DNA from: CAYGBW01 sp964348185
Lineage (GTDB): Bacteria > Desulfobacterota > BSN033 > WVXP01
Length of the DNA stretch: 31,315 bases
Direction of reading: 5' to 3'
Assembly (NCBI GenBank): GCA_964348185.1
Contig: CAYGBW010000083.1
Location: 1-31,315 of the forward strand
Notes under the pieces: generated by a model
Databases searched by the model: none
The model's input: the letters and a program-made list of their open reading frames with translations, nothing else
What the model was told of the DNA's origin: nothing
Shown: positions 30,275-31,315 of the stretch, piece by piece
Layout: each line of letters begins with the position of its first letter
Numbering within the stretch: position 1 is the first letter of the stretch
Program-made: the position numbers and the translations under genes

Positions 30275-30307
30275 CCGTTTCGCCCCGTGAGTTTCATCCC
30301 ATGTGGT

Positions 30308-30838
30308 TCAAATGTGGCACACCAGACAGTCGTTGCTTTCCCGTCTCTCCTCGTGACAGTCCATGCAATCATCCATGGTAAGGGTCACCAGGGGTCTGCG
30401 AGGAGGGGTGGTCGTTTCATCGAATTGCCCATGACAGACCCTACAATCAATCTGGCCCAATCTAATGTGCCTTCGGTGGGAGAAGAAGACATGGTCAGGT
30501 TGATCGTAAAGGCTTATCCATTCTATGGGAATCCCTTCCTTATGGAACGTCCTAATCTTCTCCTCTTCTGGGCTATCCGTGATCGGCTCTTCATGGCACT
30601 CTAAACAGACCTCAATTCTCGGAAGGCCCGCAAAGGTCTGTTCTTCCACGTACTGGTGGCAGCTGATACATTCCAAACCCTGCTCCTTGTGGGTTTTATG
30701 GTTAAAGCTGATGGGCTGCTCTACCCCTTTCCCGATGACCCTGTTGAAAAAGATGAAGAATACCACCCCACCAAGGATGATTACCGCCAAGAGAAGCAAA
30801 CGCCGTTTTTCCTCGATAATGGTCAGAATTGGACCCAT
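30308..30838 (-). CDS. Membrane-anchored pentaheme cytochrome (QrcA/ActA-like)
   Basis: The protein has 176 residues. ATG 30838 has AAGGTG upstream. One transmembrane anchor (about 14-33) is followed by five CxxCH sites (57, 78, 132, 158, 171) and extra His in 'SFNHKTH' and 'FFSHRRH', the bis-His pattern of class III/c7 cytochromes. In Qrc and alternative complex III the first gene is such a cytochrome (six hemes in Desulfovibrio QrcA, five in ActA-type proteins), followed by the molybdopterin-like, Fe-S and NrfD genes, exactly as here. It would exchange electrons with periplasmic carriers. It is the first gene of the operon. Confidence 0.9.
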   Translation of the reverse strand: MGPILTIIEEKRRLLLLAVIILGGVVFFIFFNRVIGKGVEQPISFNHKTHKEQGLECISCHQYVEEQTFAGLPRIEVCLECHEEPITDSPEEEKIRTFHKEGIPIEWISLYDQPDHVFFSHRRHIRLGQIDCRVCHGQFDETTTPPRRPLVTLTMDDCMDCHEERRESNDCLVCHI

Positions 30839-31007
30839 TCGCTATTCACCTTTTTTCAAATGGCTACTGCTACTTACCGCCCTCCTCCCTTTTGCACTGA
30901 TGGGCGGACCTTTTCGGGAACAAAAAACGCCTCACTTCAATCTCTTCGCGTTTTGCAAGATTCGTCTGAGCCCTCCTGTTGGACAAAACGTGGCCTTCAT
31001 CTGGGTC

Positions 31008-31036
31008 CATATGGATAGAAAAAGGGCAACGGTCAA
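31008..31036 (-). promoter_or_regulatory. Candidate promoter of the redox operon
   Basis: TTGACC (31036-31031), a 17-nt spacer, and CATATG (31013-31008) on the minus strand, about 170 nt before the first cytochrome gene and just after the degenerate receiver gene. The -10 is weak, so activator help would be expected. Confidence 0.4.
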
Positions 31037-31049
31037 AAAAAGCCCATTC

Positions 31050-31315
31050 TCATGCACCTTCATCTCCCCCGGGGCAAATCCCTACGCGGTACTTCTTCAA
31101 GGCATCCTTGATGACAGCCTTCATTTCATCCCCATCGACCGGTTCCGGGAAGTAGTAGAAAATTCGTTCCTGACGAACCCGTCTCTCCGTTTCAAGAGAA
31201 TCGTCCTTTGAAATTGTGATGACCGGGATCTTCGCATTGATTTTGTGAATGATTGAAACCATCTCGAGTCCGCTCATTCCCTGAACCTCAAGTCCAATGA
31301 CGGCTACGTTGAACC
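31050..31315 (-). CDS. Receiver domain lacking the phosphoacceptor Asp, N-terminus beyond window
   Basis: About 87 C-terminal residues are visible; the start lies off the right edge. The segment 'VIGLEVQGMSGLEM' aligns with the canonical 'LLDLxMPGMSGLE', so the phosphoacceptor Asp is Gly and the Pro is Gln. The 'KP' before the last strand reads 'EP' ('YFPEPVDGDEM'), so the conserved Lys is also lost. The rest keeps receiver features ('PVITISKDD', 'MKAVIKDALKKY'). It is probably a pseudo-receiver that works without phosphorylation. It lies directly upstream of the redox operon on the same strand, suggesting a regulatory link. Confidence 0.8.
   Translation of the reverse strand, partial: FNVAVIGLEVQGMSGLEMVSIIHKINAKIPVITISKDDSLETERRVRQERIFYYFPEPVDGDEMKAVIKDALKKYRVGICPGGDEGA

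Noticed and set aside
30525..31211. Plus-strand open frame of 228 codons
   Set aside because: It is a shadow of the pentaheme cytochrome gene and the degenerate receiver on the other strand; its composition is random.

Overview
The window looks like a chromosomal segment of a respiratory anaerobe of the Desulfobacterota ('Deltaproteobacteria') kind. By eye the base composition is slightly GC-rich. The evidence for this is the crowd of c-type cytochromes, a Qrc-like quinone reductase gene set, DUF3568 lipoproteins, a flavoredoxin-like flavoprotein and several loose two-component parts. No mobile element, CRISPR array, tRNA or rRNA was seen. The taxonomic placement is inference.

Left part (1-9409): two divergent DUF3568 lipoprotein paralogues; a PflX-type radical SAM protein translationally coupled to a protein with a PD-(D/E)xK nuclease-like motif; a DUF1848 protein; an unknown secreted protein; a fusion of metallo-beta-lactamase fold and two cyclic-nucleotide-binding domains that has its own near-consensus promoter; and the replication restart helicase PriA.

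Middle (9410-17219): a PilZ protein behind a long, possibly structured leader; a flavoredoxin-like flavin protein; HU; an RsmB/NOP-type RNA methyltransferase overlapped by a COG3270-type PUA-like protein in another frame; then a signalling block with a CheY-like regulator, a 58-residue excisionase-type HTH protein, and on the opposite strand a receiver-histidine kinase, a second regulator and an Hpt protein. About 1 kb after this (16177-17219) is almost gene-free and carries a perfect 10-bp all-GC hairpin.

Right part (17220-30838): twelve tightly packed minus-strand genes. Read in transcription order they are a membrane-anchored pentaheme cytochrome, a TAT-exported molybdopterin-oxidoreductase-like protein, a four-cluster Fe-S protein and an NrfD-type quinone-site membrane protein (the qrcABCD order); an eight-heme cytochrome built of four two-domain repeats; a cNMP-fold protein with an eroded ligand pocket; a GltD-like flavoprotein with an added ferredoxin domain; then a b6f/bc-like module (cytochrome b6, subunit IV, TAT-type Rieske) and two more pentaheme cytochromes. 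Together they carry 23 CxxCH heme sites plus b-type hemes. The most economical reading is one operon that couples a Qrc-like and a bc-type quinone complex through multiheme cytochromes, with a soluble flavin/Fe-S entry module. The direction of electron flow cannot be read from the sequence. A receiver domain that has lost its phosphoacceptor Asp lies just upstream and runs off the right edge.
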